NCBI RefSeq assembly: GCF_004343585.1
Contig: NZ_SLYW01000009.1
Location: forward strand, 114,065-178,064
Length of the DNA stretch: 64,000 nucleotides
DNA from: Neorhizobium sp. JUb45
GTDB taxonomy: Bacteria; Pseudomonadota; Alphaproteobacteria; Rhizobiales; Rhizobiaceae
Direction of reading: 5' to 3'
Shown here: positions 42,745 to 51,065 of the stretch, in pieces
How positions within the stretch are numbered: the stretch's first letter is position 1
Layout: each line of letters opens with the position of its first letter
Notes under the pieces: model-generated
What the model was told of the DNA's origin: nothing
Databases searched by the model: none
What the model saw: the letters and a program-made list of their open reading frames with translations, nothing else
Position numbers and translations under genes: made by a program

Positions 42745-43890
42745 TCATCTTCCGCGGTAGACGAAGAGCGGTGCCTCAACGCGGCTATCCGCTTCGGCCT
42801 GTTCGTTCAGAAGCTGGCGCAACGGTGAACGAATACAGACAGGGTCGGTGGCCGATGCATCACCCGCAAAAGCCATGGCCTGACAGCGGCAACCGCCGAA
42901 ATCGACCGCCTTGCGCTCGCAGCTGCGGCAGAGTTCCGGCATCCAGCTGTCGCCACGATAGGCGTTGAAAGCAGATCCTTCGTACCAGATCGTCTCGAGC
43001 GCTTTGTCGCGCACATTGTCGAATTGCAGCGAAGGAATAGTCTCGGCGGCGTGGCACGGCAGAACCTTGCCCGATGGGGTGACGTTGAGGCCGGTGCGCG
43101 CCCAGCCGCCCATGCATGCCTTGGGATAGGAGGCGTGGTGGTCGGCGCCGACATAATCGATGACGATGATGCCTTCGAGGCGCTTGCGGGCGTCCTCGAC
43201 AAAGGCATTCGCCTTGAGGAACTGTTCCCTGGTCGGCATCAGCGCCTGGCGGTTTTTGTCGGCCCAACCGTGGAACTGCACCGTCGCAATCTCGATGCGC
43301 CGCGCGCCGAGCTTGACGGCCAGATCCAGCATTTCGCCCATCTGTTCCATGTTCTGTTTGTGGCAGACGGCGTTGACGGTGAGTGGAATGCCGGCCGCAT
43401 GGGTCCATTGGGCAACCGCGATCTTGCGCCCGTAGCCGCCCTTGTAGCCGCCGACGCGGTCGGCAAGCTCGGGCGTCGCGCCCTGGATCGACAATTGAAG
43501 ATGGTCGAGTCCGGCATTGGACAGTTCGGCGATGCGCTTTTCGGTCAGCCCGATGCCGGAGGTGATGAGATTGGTATAGAGTCCGGCCTTGGCGGCGGCG
43601 GCCGTCAACTCGACGAGATCGCGCCGGGACGCCGGTTCACCGCCGGACAGATGCAGATGTAGCACGCCGAGGGCGGCCGCCTGTTTAAACACCGAAATCC
43701 ACTCCTCGGTGGACAGCTCGGTCTTGACGCCTTCCAGTTCAAGAGGATTGGAGCAATAGGGACAGGCGAGCGGGCAACGATGCGTCAGTTCGGCAAGCAT
43801 GGCGATTGGGGCCGGGATACGGATGCGCTTGACCACGCCATCCGCATCCGTCCACTCGCTTGTCGGTCCCACTGTCACATGCTCGTTCAC
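42745..43890 (-). CDS. pqqE: PQQ biosynthesis radical SAM protein PqqE
   Basis: A 381-residue enzyme that joins the Glu and Tyr side chains of PqqA, the first chemical step of PQQ synthesis. The radical SAM cluster motif CPLACPYC (CxxxCxxC) is at ~34-41. The C-terminal SPASM region has C-rich segments CMGGWARTGLNVTPSGKVLP, ELCRSC and GGCRCQA for auxiliary Fe-S clusters. It requires PqqD to present PqqA. It overlaps pqqD by 4 bp and is the last gene of the operon. Confidence 0.97.
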   Translation of the reverse strand: MNEHVTVGPTSEWTDADGVVKRIRIPAPIAMLAELTHRCPLACPYCSNPLELEGVKTELSTEEWISVFKQAAALGVLHLHLSGGEPASRRDLVELTAAAAKAGLYTNLITSGIGLTEKRIAELSNAGLDHLQLSIQGATPELADRVGGYKGGYGRKIAVAQWTHAAGIPLTVNAVCHKQNMEQMGEMLDLAVKLGARRIEIATVQFHGWADKNRQALMPTREQFLKANAFVEDARKRLEGIIVIDYVGADHHASYPKACMGGWARTGLNVTPSGKVLPCHAAETIPSLQFDNVRDKALETIWYEGSAFNAYRGDSWMPELCRSCERKAVDFGGCRCQAMAFAGDASATDPVCIRSPLRQLLNEQAEADSRVEAPLFVYRGR

Positions 43891-44198
43891 GATTTCAGCT
43901 CCAGCATCCGGCGCTTGGAAAATTCACCGACAAAAGCGATCACGTCGGCAAGTATCTGGTCCTTGGGCGCCCCGAACTTTGCTGAAAAATCATCAGCGAT
44001 TGCATCCAGGCTGCGCTCGCCGTCGAGCGCATTGACGATCATCACCGCGATTTCATCGAGTGCCAGCGCCCGTTCGGGCGCAAGCAGGACATTCTGGCCG
44101 CGCACCGGATCTTCCCTCAGCCGCACCCCGCGCGCCAGCTTGGCGACGGTCTGGCCGGTGATAGTGAGGGCAGCACTGTCAACCACCGGCTCGCTCAT
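43887..44198 (-). CDS. pqqD: PqqA-binding chaperone PqqD
   Basis: A 103-residue protein of usual PqqD size. It contains VAKLARGVRLREDPVRGQNV (~19-38), then LLAPERALALDEIAVMIVNAL (seen in part) and DFSAKFGAPKDQILADVIAF. It binds PqqA and delivers it to PqqE. Start at ATG 44198 (MSEPVVDSAAL), overlapping the pqqC stop; longer upstream frames would lie within pqqC. Confidence 0.95.
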   Translation of the reverse strand: MSEPVVDSAALTITGQTVAKLARGVRLREDPVRGQNVLLAPERALALDEIAVMIVNALDGERSLDAIADDFSAKFGAPKDQILADVIAFVGEFSKRRMLELKS

Positions 44199-44995
44199 TC
44201 CGTTACTCCCTGGACTTGCTTCAGCACGGGCTGATCGAGGTCGCCAATTACGCCTTCCCGGCCGTCCCAGCCGCCCGGCGGCAGAAGCGCCGGTAAGACG
44301 TAGGCGTGATGAAGCGCATCGAGCTGAGCCCATAGAACGTCGGTCTTGAAGGTCAGCGCTGCTGCAGCGGCGTCCTGCTTCTCCTTCGTGTCAGCATGGT
44401 CGAGCACATAGTTGAGGCCGAAGGCCACATCGACCGGCGCCTCGTCGAGGCGTTTGCGGAAATAGGACAGCGCCTCGTCATTGGCGAAGGCATAATGCTC
44501 GATCAGTCCTGCAATGCGGTTCTTGTGGATCGTCGGCGCAAACAGCTCGGTCAGCGAGGCGGCGACCGCATCGAGCATCGGCATGTCGCGGACGAAACGC
44601 ACATAAGCGTCGCAGGCGAACCGGGTGCCGGGCAGCACGCCGCGGTTGGAGGCGACGTAATCGGGGTCAAGGCCAACGGCTTCGGCAAGCTTGAGCCAGC
44701 GGCGGATGCCGCCACCTTCTTCGACGCCGCCGTCATGGTCCTCGATGCGCTTGCGCCAGGCGCGGCGGATCGAGGCGTCCTCGCAGCGGGACATGAATGC
44801 CGCGTCCTTCACCGGGATCCGGCTCTGGTAATAGAAGCGGTTGATCACCCAGGCACGAACCTGCATGATGTTGCAATGGCCCCTATGCAGCATGCCGTGA
44901 AACGGATGCTTGTCGTGATAGCGGGCGTCGCCGATGGCGCGCAGCCGGGCTTCGAACTCGGTTCTGTTTTGAGCGGCGTTGTAAATGTCAGGCAA
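44195..44995 (-). CDS. pqqC: pyrroloquinoline-quinone synthase PqqC
   Basis: A 266-residue cofactorless oxidase that catalyses the final ring closure and eight-electron oxidation to PQQ. Signature segments are GDARYHDKHPFHGMLHRG (~22-40), WVINRFYYQSRIPVKDAAF (~50-68), EDHDGGVEEGGGIRRWL (~88-104) and HIDR-type HYAFANDEALSYFRKR. No ATG occurs near the family start. TTG 44995, overlapping the pqqB stop, gives the expected N-terminus LPDIYNAAQNRTEFEARL, so a TTG start is proposed. Confidence 0.95.
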   Translation of the reverse strand: MPDIYNAAQNRTEFEARLRAIGDARYHDKHPFHGMLHRGHCNIMQVRAWVINRFYYQSRIPVKDAAFMSRCEDASIRRAWRKRIEDHDGGVEEGGGIRRWLKLAEAVGLDPDYVASNRGVLPGTRFACDAYVRFVRDMPMLDAVAASLTELFAPTIHKNRIAGLIEHYAFANDEALSYFRKRLDEAPVDVAFGLNYVLDHADTKEKQDAAAAALTFKTDVLWAQLDALHHAYVLPALLPPGGWDGREGVIGDLDQPVLKQVQGVTE

Positions 44996-45893
44996 GATCG
45001 ATCTCCATGCCGTCAAATCCGACGGCAAATCCGGCCGCCTCGACGGCCGCCCTTTCCGGGCCGCAGCGCCAGATCGGGTTGGTATTGTTGATATGGGCAT
45101 AGACCATCCGTCCGATGCCCAGTTTGGACAAATGCGCAAGGCTTCCATGCGGTCCGGAGATCGACATATGCCCCATGCGCTGCCCGGTTTTCACGCCGGT
45201 ACCGGCGCGCACCATCTCGTCGTCGGTGTAGAGCGTGCCGTCGAAGAAGACGAGATCGGCGCCGCGGATGCGGTCCGCCAGCCAGTCCGGAAGGGTGGCG
45301 CAGCCGGGGATATAGTAGGCGCGCTTGCCGCTGGCCAGAAATTCGATGCCGATCGTCTGCTCGCCTTCCAGGCCCAGTTCAGGCTCACCCTCTTCAAGAT
45401 AAAGCGCCACCTTGCCGGGCACGGCGAACATCCGCGCCTGAAGACCGGGAAGTGGCGAAAAATCTTCGTCAAGGCGAACCGTGCGGCGCGTCACATGGGC
45501 AGGATCCAAAACCTTGAATACCGGATTGTCGTCGAGAACGCGCTCGATTGCAGAGGTAGCGAAAAGCTCGAAAGGCTGTTTTTCCCGAACCGTCAGAAGC
45601 CCACCGATATGATCTACATCGGCATTGGTGATGACGATGCTCTTGATCGGGCTGTGGCGGAGCGATTCGGGATGAAGCGCGCGTGTCTGCTGGATCTGCT
45701 GGCGAATATCGGGAGAAGCATTGAAGAGCGCCCAATCGGCGCCGTTGGTGCTGACCGCCAGCGACGATTGCGTCTGGGGCCGAAGGCCAGAGGCCGGATC
45801 ACGCGCGGCGGCGCAATTGGCGCAGTTACAATTCCATTGCGGCAGACCGCCACCTGCGGTGGAGCCGAGGACGATGAAGCGAATCCCGTTCAT
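44988..45893 (-). CDS. pqqB: PQQ biosynthesis protein PqqB
   Basis: A 301-residue metallo-beta-lactamase-fold protein, proposed to oxidise the crosslinked PqqA-derived Glu-Tyr intermediate. It begins IRFIVLGSTAGGGLPQWNCN, has the zinc knuckle CNCANCAAA (~22-30) and the altered metal motif TNADVDHIGGLLT (~90-102), ending PIWRCGPERAAVEAAG. Its start overlaps the yceI stop (ATGA) and its stop overlaps pqqC, so translation of yceI-pqqBCDE is coupled throughout. Confidence 0.96.
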   Translation of the reverse strand: MNGIRFIVLGSTAGGGLPQWNCNCANCAAARDPASGLRPQTQSSLAVSTNGADWALFNASPDIRQQIQQTRALHPESLRHSPIKSIVITNADVDHIGGLLTVREKQPFELFATSAIERVLDDNPVFKVLDPAHVTRRTVRLDEDFSPLPGLQARMFAVPGKVALYLEEGEPELGLEGEQTIGIEFLASGKRAYYIPGCATLPDWLADRIRGADLVFFDGTLYTDDEMVRAGTGVKTGQRMGHMSISGPHGSLAHLSKLGIGRMVYAHINNTNPIWRCGPERAAVEAAGFAVGFDGMEIDLA

Positions 45894-46546
45894 TTCGCAG
45901 GCTTCTGCCCGTTGACCTGACCAGATGTTCGAGGTGGCTGCAGCTCCGTTTCGATGATGACGGTGACTTCGTCATCGACCGACTTGATCTTTGGTGCAAG
46001 TCCCCACTCGCTTCGCTTGAAGGTCATTTCGGCGGAAAAGCCGATCTTCGGGCTGTCTTCGGCTGGTTGCCGCGCCATCGAGCCGTTGAAGGTGACGTTG
46101 AGCGTCGCAGGATGAGTTTCGCCACGCAATGTCAGATCGCCAGTGACAGTCCCGCGATGTGCATCGATCACCGTAACCTGGCGCGACACAAAGTGGATTG
46201 GTTTACCGGCCAGAAACCGGTCTTCGGCACCGATCTCCTTGTCGAAATCCTCGCGCTCGGGAAACGGGAAATTCGTCTGAACGGAGAGGGGGTCGATGGT
46301 GGCGATGACGGAAGAGGTGTCGGGACGTTCCGCACTCCATTTCAACTCGGCCGTCATACGTGTGAAACGCGCGGTATAGTTGGAAAGGCCAAGATGCTTT
46401 ACCTTCCAGATCACGCTGGAATGTGCCGGGTCTGCAAAATAGATGCCGGAAGGCGCCGGATCACCGGTTCCATCGGCGGCCAGGGCTGCGCACGAAAAAA
46501 GCGTAGCGCTTGCAGCAATCGACAGGGCAAGCCGGTTCAATGACAT
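45890..46546 (-). CDS. YceI-family periplasmic protein inside the pqq operon
   Basis: A 218-residue protein with a Sec signal (LALSIAASATLFSCAALAAD, cleavage near residue 24). The mature YceI lipocalin-like barrel shows ADPAHSSVIWKVKHLGLSNY (~38-57), FPEREDFDKEIG, VTGDLTLRGETHPATLNVTF and FKRSEWGLAPKI. YceI proteins bind long isoprenoids such as ubiquinone precursors. Its stop overlaps pqqB, so it is an integral operon member. A link to quinone supply for Gcd is plausible but inferred. Confidence 0.92.
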   Translation of the reverse strand: MSLNRLALSIAASATLFSCAALAADGTGDPAPSGIYFADPAHSSVIWKVKHLGLSNYTARFTRMTAELKWSAERPDTSSVIATIDPLSVQTNFPFPEREDFDKEIGAEDRFLAGKPIHFVSRQVTVIDAHRGTVTGDLTLRGETHPATLNVTFNGSMARQPAEDSPKIGFSAEMTFKRSEWGLAPKIKSVDDEVTVIIETELQPPRTSGQVNGQKPAK

Positions 46547-46653
46547 CTGAATTTCGCTTTCAATTCGATGCCGACCGCTAGTGCGGGTTCGCATCGCATC
46601 CGGTCGCCTCACTGTGCAATGCACATTCGAGAGCGAGATTTGGCTTGTTGGTC

Positions 46654-46710
46654 ACCGGCGGCATCACCATCAGCGCGTTGCAACTGACACTGTCAAAAAA
46701 TGCCGCCGGT
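46654..46710. promoter_or_regulatory. long-range stem between pqqA and yceI
   Basis: ACCGGCGGCAT (46654-46664) is exactly complementary to ATGCCGCCGGT (46700-46710), with a 35-base loop that holds a smaller TGACA-C-TGTCA repeat (46685-46695). Located downstream of pqqA, it could act as attenuator or processing site that keeps PqqA peptide expression above that of the enzymes. Confidence 0.55.
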
Positions 46711-46760
46711 AGATTTTGTACACGCCCGTCCTGATTGTTCAGAATGCGGACGTCAGGTTA

Positions 46761-46856
46761 TCAGAACAGGACGGGCTCATCGCCATCCGGCTGTGCATAG
46801 CGGTTGATTTCCATTCCGCAGCTGACTTCAGTAAACTTCGGTGCAGACCATTTCAT
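46761..46856 (-). CDS. pqqA: PQQ precursor peptide PqqA
   Basis: A 31-residue peptide read from ATG 46856 to TGA 46761. It begins MKWSAPKFTEVSCGME and continues INRYAQPDGDEPVLF, an almost canonical PqqA. The crosslinked pair is Glu16 and Tyr20 in the E-x3-Y motif (EINRY). PqqE, PqqD, PqqB and PqqC turn these two residues into PQQ. It is separated from the rest of the operon by 214 bp and the yceI gene, and lies 227 bp after gcd. A GGAGTTTC-type site (AAGGAG on the minus strand) precedes the start. Confidence 0.97.
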   Translation of the reverse strand: MKWSAPKFTEVSCGMEINRYAQPDGDEPVLF

Positions 46857-47034
46857 GTTGAAACTCCTTGTAAGACTTAGCGGCTCATGCGGCCGATCTA
46901 GGGTTTTTCGCAGGTTCCGGTTGAGAGGAGCCTGTTCTCACGCACATGTTTCGTGGCTTGCACTCAACATATCTGGTTCACAGCAAGGATGAGAGCTGGC
47001 AGCAGCCATAGCTATCAATTTGCCGCGGATTGCG

Positions 47035-47063
47035 CTTGGGGCGGTCGAAATGACCGTCCCAAG
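47035..47063 (-). terminator. probable gcd terminator
   Basis: CTTGGGGCGGTC and GACCGTCCCAAG pair over 12 positions with one mismatch and a 5-base loop, 20 bp after the gcd stop on the minus strand. No U-tract follows. pqqA beyond it probably has its own promoter in 46857-47034. Confidence 0.6.
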
Positions 47064-47083
47064 TGCTTGGTCTAGTTGGGGCC

Positions 47084-49462
47084 TCAGGGAAGGGTGTAGG
47101 CCATGATGTAGTCACCGGCCTTGGTCCCGACGGAACCATGGCCACCGGCAACAATGACGACATACTGCTTATCGCCGGTCGTGTAGGTCATCGGCGTCGA
47201 CTGACCGCCGGCCGGTAGCCGTGTTTCCCAAAGCTGCTCGCCCGTTGTCAGGTTATAGGCCCGGAAGTAGTCGTCTACGGCAGCGCCGAGGAACGCGACG
47301 CCTGAACGGGTGATCATCGGACCGCCAATGCCTGGAACGCCGAGCTTGATGTTCAGCGGTAACGGAGTCATGTCGCGAACGGTGCCGTTGCGCAACTTGT
47401 AGACCACGTTTTCTCCACGCAGATCCGCGCCGGCAACATATCCCCATGGCGGAGCAACGCAGGGAATGCCGAGAGCTGATAGGAACGGTCCCATGAACAC
47501 TCCGTAGTCGGCGCCATCATTTCGGTTCAAACCCTGCTCGCTGGCCTTCTCATCCTCACCCTTAGGCGGAATGGTGTTGGCAGGAACGAGACGCGACGTG
47601 AAAGGCAGGTAGGTCGGCATGCCGAACATGACCTGACGCTCCGGATCGACGGCTACGGAACCCCAGTTGAAGGTGCCGAAGTTACCAGGATAGACGATCG
47701 TGCCCTTGAGAGACGGGGGGGTATATTGGCCTTCATAGTCCAATGATCGGAACTGGATGCGGCATGCGAGCTGGTCGAGCATTGTTGCTCCCCACATGTC
47801 GGATTCCTGCAGCGTCTTCGGTCGGAAGGTCAGCTTGGTGATCGGCTGTGTCGGAGACGTCCACTCGCCGGGGATGGCGCCACCAGGGGCCGGCAATTCC
47901 TCGCGTGGGGACAGGGGCTCGCCGGTGCGGCGGTCCAGAACCCAAATATCGCCTTGCTTGGTCGGACCGACCAGCGCTGGAACAACCTTGCCTTCACGTG
48001 TGAGATCGATCAGCACTGGCTGAGCCGGAACGTCCATGTCCCAGAGGTCGTGATGAAGCGTTTGGCGGACCCAGCGCTTCTGGCCAGTCTTGATGTCGAG
48101 CGCGACGATCGAGGACGAATGTTCTTCAACCGCCGGCGATCGATCCGAACCCAACTGGTCGGGAACGCGGTTGCCCATCGGGACGAAGACGAGGCCGAGC
48201 GTCTCGTCATAGCTGAATACAGACCAGCTATTGGGAGAGTTGGTGGTATAGTGTTCTCCAGCAGCCAGATCGATTGGCTTGCTGACGTCGGGATTGCCGC
48301 TGTCCCAGTTCCAGACGAGTGCACCGGAATCGACATCAAAGGCGCGGATGACACCGGACGGTTCTTTGGTCGAGAAGTTGTCGTTGACCGCGCCGCCAAT
48401 AATCAGCTTGCCGTCAGCTGCGACCGGTGGCGATGTCGAATAGTAGTAACCCGACGGGTTGTACTGCATGCCTTTGGTGAGATGGAGAACACCGTTGTCA
48501 GCGAAGAAAGAGCATACCTTGCCGGTGTCGGCATTCAGTGCGATCAGTCGAGCGTCTGCGGTCGGAAGATAGACGCGACGCGGGCATTCGGCGAGTGCCC
48601 GTTCGTGCAGGGCAACCTGTTCAGGTGTCGATCCGGTCGGTGCTGCAACAGGCGTTTCCCACCACGTTACGCCGCGGCATGTCTGATGCTGCCGATCCGG
48701 ATCCATGCCGGAATTGGCGTCATAACGCCAGTTTTCCGTGCCCTTGGCGGCATCGAGCGAGATTGCCAGGTTATGCGGTGTGCAGACGTAAAGGCTGTTG
48801 CCGATCTTGATTGGCGTGACCTGATAGGTCGTTTCGCCAACGTCGTCCGGACGTCTTACGTCGCCGGTCTGGAATTGCCAGGCTAATTTGAGGTCCTTGA
48901 CGTTGCCGGGCGTCACTTGCGTCAAAGGCGACCAGCGCTGACCAAAGCCCGTGCGGCCATACTGATGCCATTCGCCATCGCCGGCCTCGTTGCCGGTGTT
49001 GACCGCAGAGCGCATCGGCGTTGCGACCTCTTGCGTCAGCTCGCCGTGGATCGCTGACGGATCCTTGAACATGGAGTAACCCGCAACGGCTGCGGAGGCG
49101 ATGACCACACCGGCAAGCGGCCAGGGGAAAGTTGCCGCGACGTTGCGCGACGAGAGCTTTTTCCAAGTAACGGGCAAAAGGAGAAGGATGCCAATCACGA
49201 CAGGGATGCCGCCGCGGGGTCCGAGCTGCCACCAGTCGAAGCCGGTTTCCCAGATCGCCCAAAGCAGTGTGGCGCCGAGAAGAATAGCGAACACATTCAG
49301 CGCTTCCGCGCGCCTGCGCAGCAACAGAAAGCCGGTCAGCAGGAAGCCGATCCCGACGATCGCATAATATGCTGATCCGCCGAGTACAAGAAGCCACGCA
49401 CCACCAGCCGTCAGGGCAACGCCAAGCAGCAGGAAGACAGCAGCCAGAATAGTAACAACCAT
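47084..49462 (-). CDS. gcd: membrane-bound PQQ-dependent glucose dehydrogenase
   Basis: A 792-residue quinoprotein (E. coli Gcd is 796) that oxidises glucose to gluconolactone in the periplasm and reduces ubiquinone. Five transmembrane helices occupy residues ~1-145. The PQQ propeller follows: GEWHQYGRTGFGQRWSPLTQ (~163-182), CRGVTWWETP (~258), NDNFSTKEPSGVIRAFD (~350), LHHDLWDMDVPAQPVL (~455) and CVAPPWGYVAG (~680). It is full-length and intact. The adjoining pqq genes supply the cofactor. AAAGGAG lies ten bases upstream of the start. Gluconic acid secretion of this kind underlies mineral-phosphate solubilisation. Confidence 0.97.
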   Translation of the reverse strand: MVVTILAAVFLLLGVALTAGGAWLLVLGGSAYYAIVGIGFLLTGFLLLRRRAEALNVFAILLGATLLWAIWETGFDWWQLGPRGGIPVVIGILLLLPVTWKKLSSRNVAATFPWPLAGVVIASAAVAGYSMFKDPSAIHGELTQEVATPMRSAVNTGNEAGDGEWHQYGRTGFGQRWSPLTQVTPGNVKDLKLAWQFQTGDVRRPDDVGETTYQVTPIKIGNSLYVCTPHNLAISLDAAKGTENWRYDANSGMDPDRQHQTCRGVTWWETPVAAPTGSTPEQVALHERALAECPRRVYLPTADARLIALNADTGKVCSFFADNGVLHLTKGMQYNPSGYYYSTSPPVAADGKLIIGGAVNDNFSTKEPSGVIRAFDVDSGALVWNWDSGNPDVSKPIDLAAGEHYTTNSPNSWSVFSYDETLGLVFVPMGNRVPDQLGSDRSPAVEEHSSSIVALDIKTGQKRWVRQTLHHDLWDMDVPAQPVLIDLTREGKVVPALVGPTKQGDIWVLDRRTGEPLSPREELPAPGGAIPGEWTSPTQPITKLTFRPKTLQESDMWGATMLDQLACRIQFRSLDYEGQYTPPSLKGTIVYPGNFGTFNWGSVAVDPERQVMFGMPTYLPFTSRLVPANTIPPKGEDEKASEQGLNRNDGADYGVFMGPFLSALGIPCVAPPWGYVAGADLRGENVVYKLRNGTVRDMTPLPLNIKLGVPGIGGPMITRSGVAFLGAAVDDYFRAYNLTTGEQLWETRLPAGGQSTPMTYTTGDKQYVVIVAGGHGSVGTKAGDYIMAYTLP

Positions 49463-49817
49463 GATGGCGTTACTCCTTTCATGGACAATAGGAAGACGTG
49501 GTGCCGGGTGGAGTTCATCCTGGCATCAGTTGATAGAAATCAAGGAGGGCACGCTGGACCGTGCCGGATTGATAGCTAGTTCCCAACTGGCGTCGATTCA
49601 CACCGCAATCACTTGCTGGATGTTTGAATGCATTCAAACATTGCACACCTATACGGTCGCGGCGTAGTCCCGCGCTCGCTCAGTAACGGTCAAATAGGAC
49701 GGTGTCTCGCGCTAGCACTCCAGAGCATATCAATGGTAATGTCTGTTACCACCGTGCGACAAAGTGTCAAGATGAAACTTGGGTCCGGAGCACGCAGAGG
49801 GTATCATGCAGTAACGG
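49463..49817. other. divergent gcd/TetR promoter region
   Basis: A 355-bp non-coding stretch between gcd and a TetR gene. It contains the 22-bp palindrome listed separately and no coding frame with support. It presumably holds both promoters. Confidence 0.6.
49620..49641. promoter_or_regulatory. perfect 22-bp palindrome, candidate TetR operator
   Basis: Half-site ATGTTTGAATG followed directly by its complement CATTCAAACAT, centred on the NsiI-like ATGCAT core. It lies 158 bp before gcd and 177 bp before the TetR gene. Its size and symmetry suit a TetR-family dimer or pair of dimers. Confidence 0.65.
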
Positions 49818-50516
49818 ATGTGTGCGATCCGTGCACAAGACGGGGGACGCCGAAGCGTGAAATTGGAAAAAAGCGCAAATAGAAAAGCAGTAACGGTGCG
49901 GGAAAAACCAAGACGGCTGTTGCCCGTCGCGCAGCAGGAATCCGTGATCATTTCCATCGCTGCTGACCTGTTTCTCCAGCGCGGATATGGCGGCGTGTCT
50001 ATAGATGCCATCACATCAATTGCGGGAGGCTCGAAACGAGACATTTATTTGCTTTTCGGTGACAAGGAGTCGCTATTCGAGCGATGCATCACCATGCTGG
50101 TGGAAGAAAATACAGCTCCTTTGAAACGAATATCTCCTGTGGACGACATCCGGACCTGCCTCAAATCTGCTGGTCTGTTGATAGTCGATATATTTCTCCA
50201 GCCGAAGACACTGGCTTTGCACAAGCTGATTGTTGCCAATGCCGACCTTAAACTATCGGCTTCTAAGTCATTTCTGGAAGGCGGCCCGCAGCGCGTATAT
50301 CAAGCCGTCGCCGATCTGCTTGTGCATCACGATCGCTGCAACCTTACAAATGTTTCCGATGCGAAAGCGTTTGCGAAGATTTTTGTTGGGGGCCTCACCG
50401 CGGAGTTGCAGATCCGTGCTCTTATGGGTGAAACCATTGATATCTCGGAGCGTGAAGCCAAGGTCGACCTAGCTGTGCGAAGCTTTCTTGAGGGCGTCTG
50501 CGCCCAGAATCCCTAA
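49818..50516 (+). CDS. TetR-family regulator opposite gcd
   Basis: A 232-residue protein; a GTG at 49857 is an alternative start, since the first 13 codons look non-essential. The HTH domain has ESVIISIAADLFLQRGYGGV, SIDAITSIAGGSKRDIYLLF (residues ~40-80) and GDKESLFERCI. The C-terminal domain (LHKLIVANADLKLSASKSFL) resembles AefR-like TetR_C regulators. It is the best candidate to control the gcd-pqq region through the palindrome at 49620-49641. Confidence 0.88.
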   Translation: MCAIRAQDGGRRSVKLEKSANRKAVTVREKPRRLLPVAQQESVIISIAADLFLQRGYGGVSIDAITSIAGGSKRDIYLLFGDKESLFERCITMLVEENTAPLKRISPVDDIRTCLKSAGLLIVDIFLQPKTLALHKLIVANADLKLSASKSFLEGGPQRVYQAVADLLVHHDRCNLTNVSDAKAFAKIFVGGLTAELQIRALMGETIDISEREAKVDLAVRSFLEGVCAQNP

Positions 50517-51065
50517 TGGAAAACGGCGTGGCTACAATCTCCGACGCAACATTGCCGCCAGTGAAAACTTCGCGATATGTCGCCCTAACCGTCAAATTTT
50601 CCTCCAATCGGATGTGTAGCCCGGCTGATAGAATGTCGGGACCGGCAGCGCTGTTTGCAAAATGCTAAAGACTGTGGTGCCGTCAGTCGACGTCTGCGTG
50701 TTCAACCTCGATCTAGGCCCTGACGGGCAGAATTTTACACCGCCGCCGAAGTGCTGCAGGACCGGGCTGCTTCCTTCTCAACTTTGTTGTCGGCCCAAAT
50801 TCTGCTGAGGCACCTCTCTGCTGAGCTTAGTTGTAGACGACCGGTCGACACTGAGTGTCCCGTCGATGGATTGGTCAAGCCGCTAGCAGAATATACACAT
50901 CGGTGACGCAGGTTTGTGACGAGAGCGCGCTGTTGCTCCACTGTGCGACTGCGCTGCGCAAATCAGCGGACCAGACCCTTCCTTTTGTAATGCGATATCG
51001 AGGAATGCGGTAGCGATGCCTGACTTTGATCGCTGACCGGGTAATCCCCTGAGAGTGAGAATAGA
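50517..51065. other. intergenic, no gene seen
   Basis: About 550 bp between the TetR and glutaredoxin genes. No supported frame, RNA or long repeat was noticed; the end includes the grxB ribosome-binding region (GAGAGTGAGA). Confidence 0.4.

Noticed and set aside
42624..42968. 114-codon plus-strand frame after the reductase gene
   Set aside because: Most of it is antisense to pqqE, and the first 40 codons have no recognisable family. It seems to be chance extension past the reductase stop.
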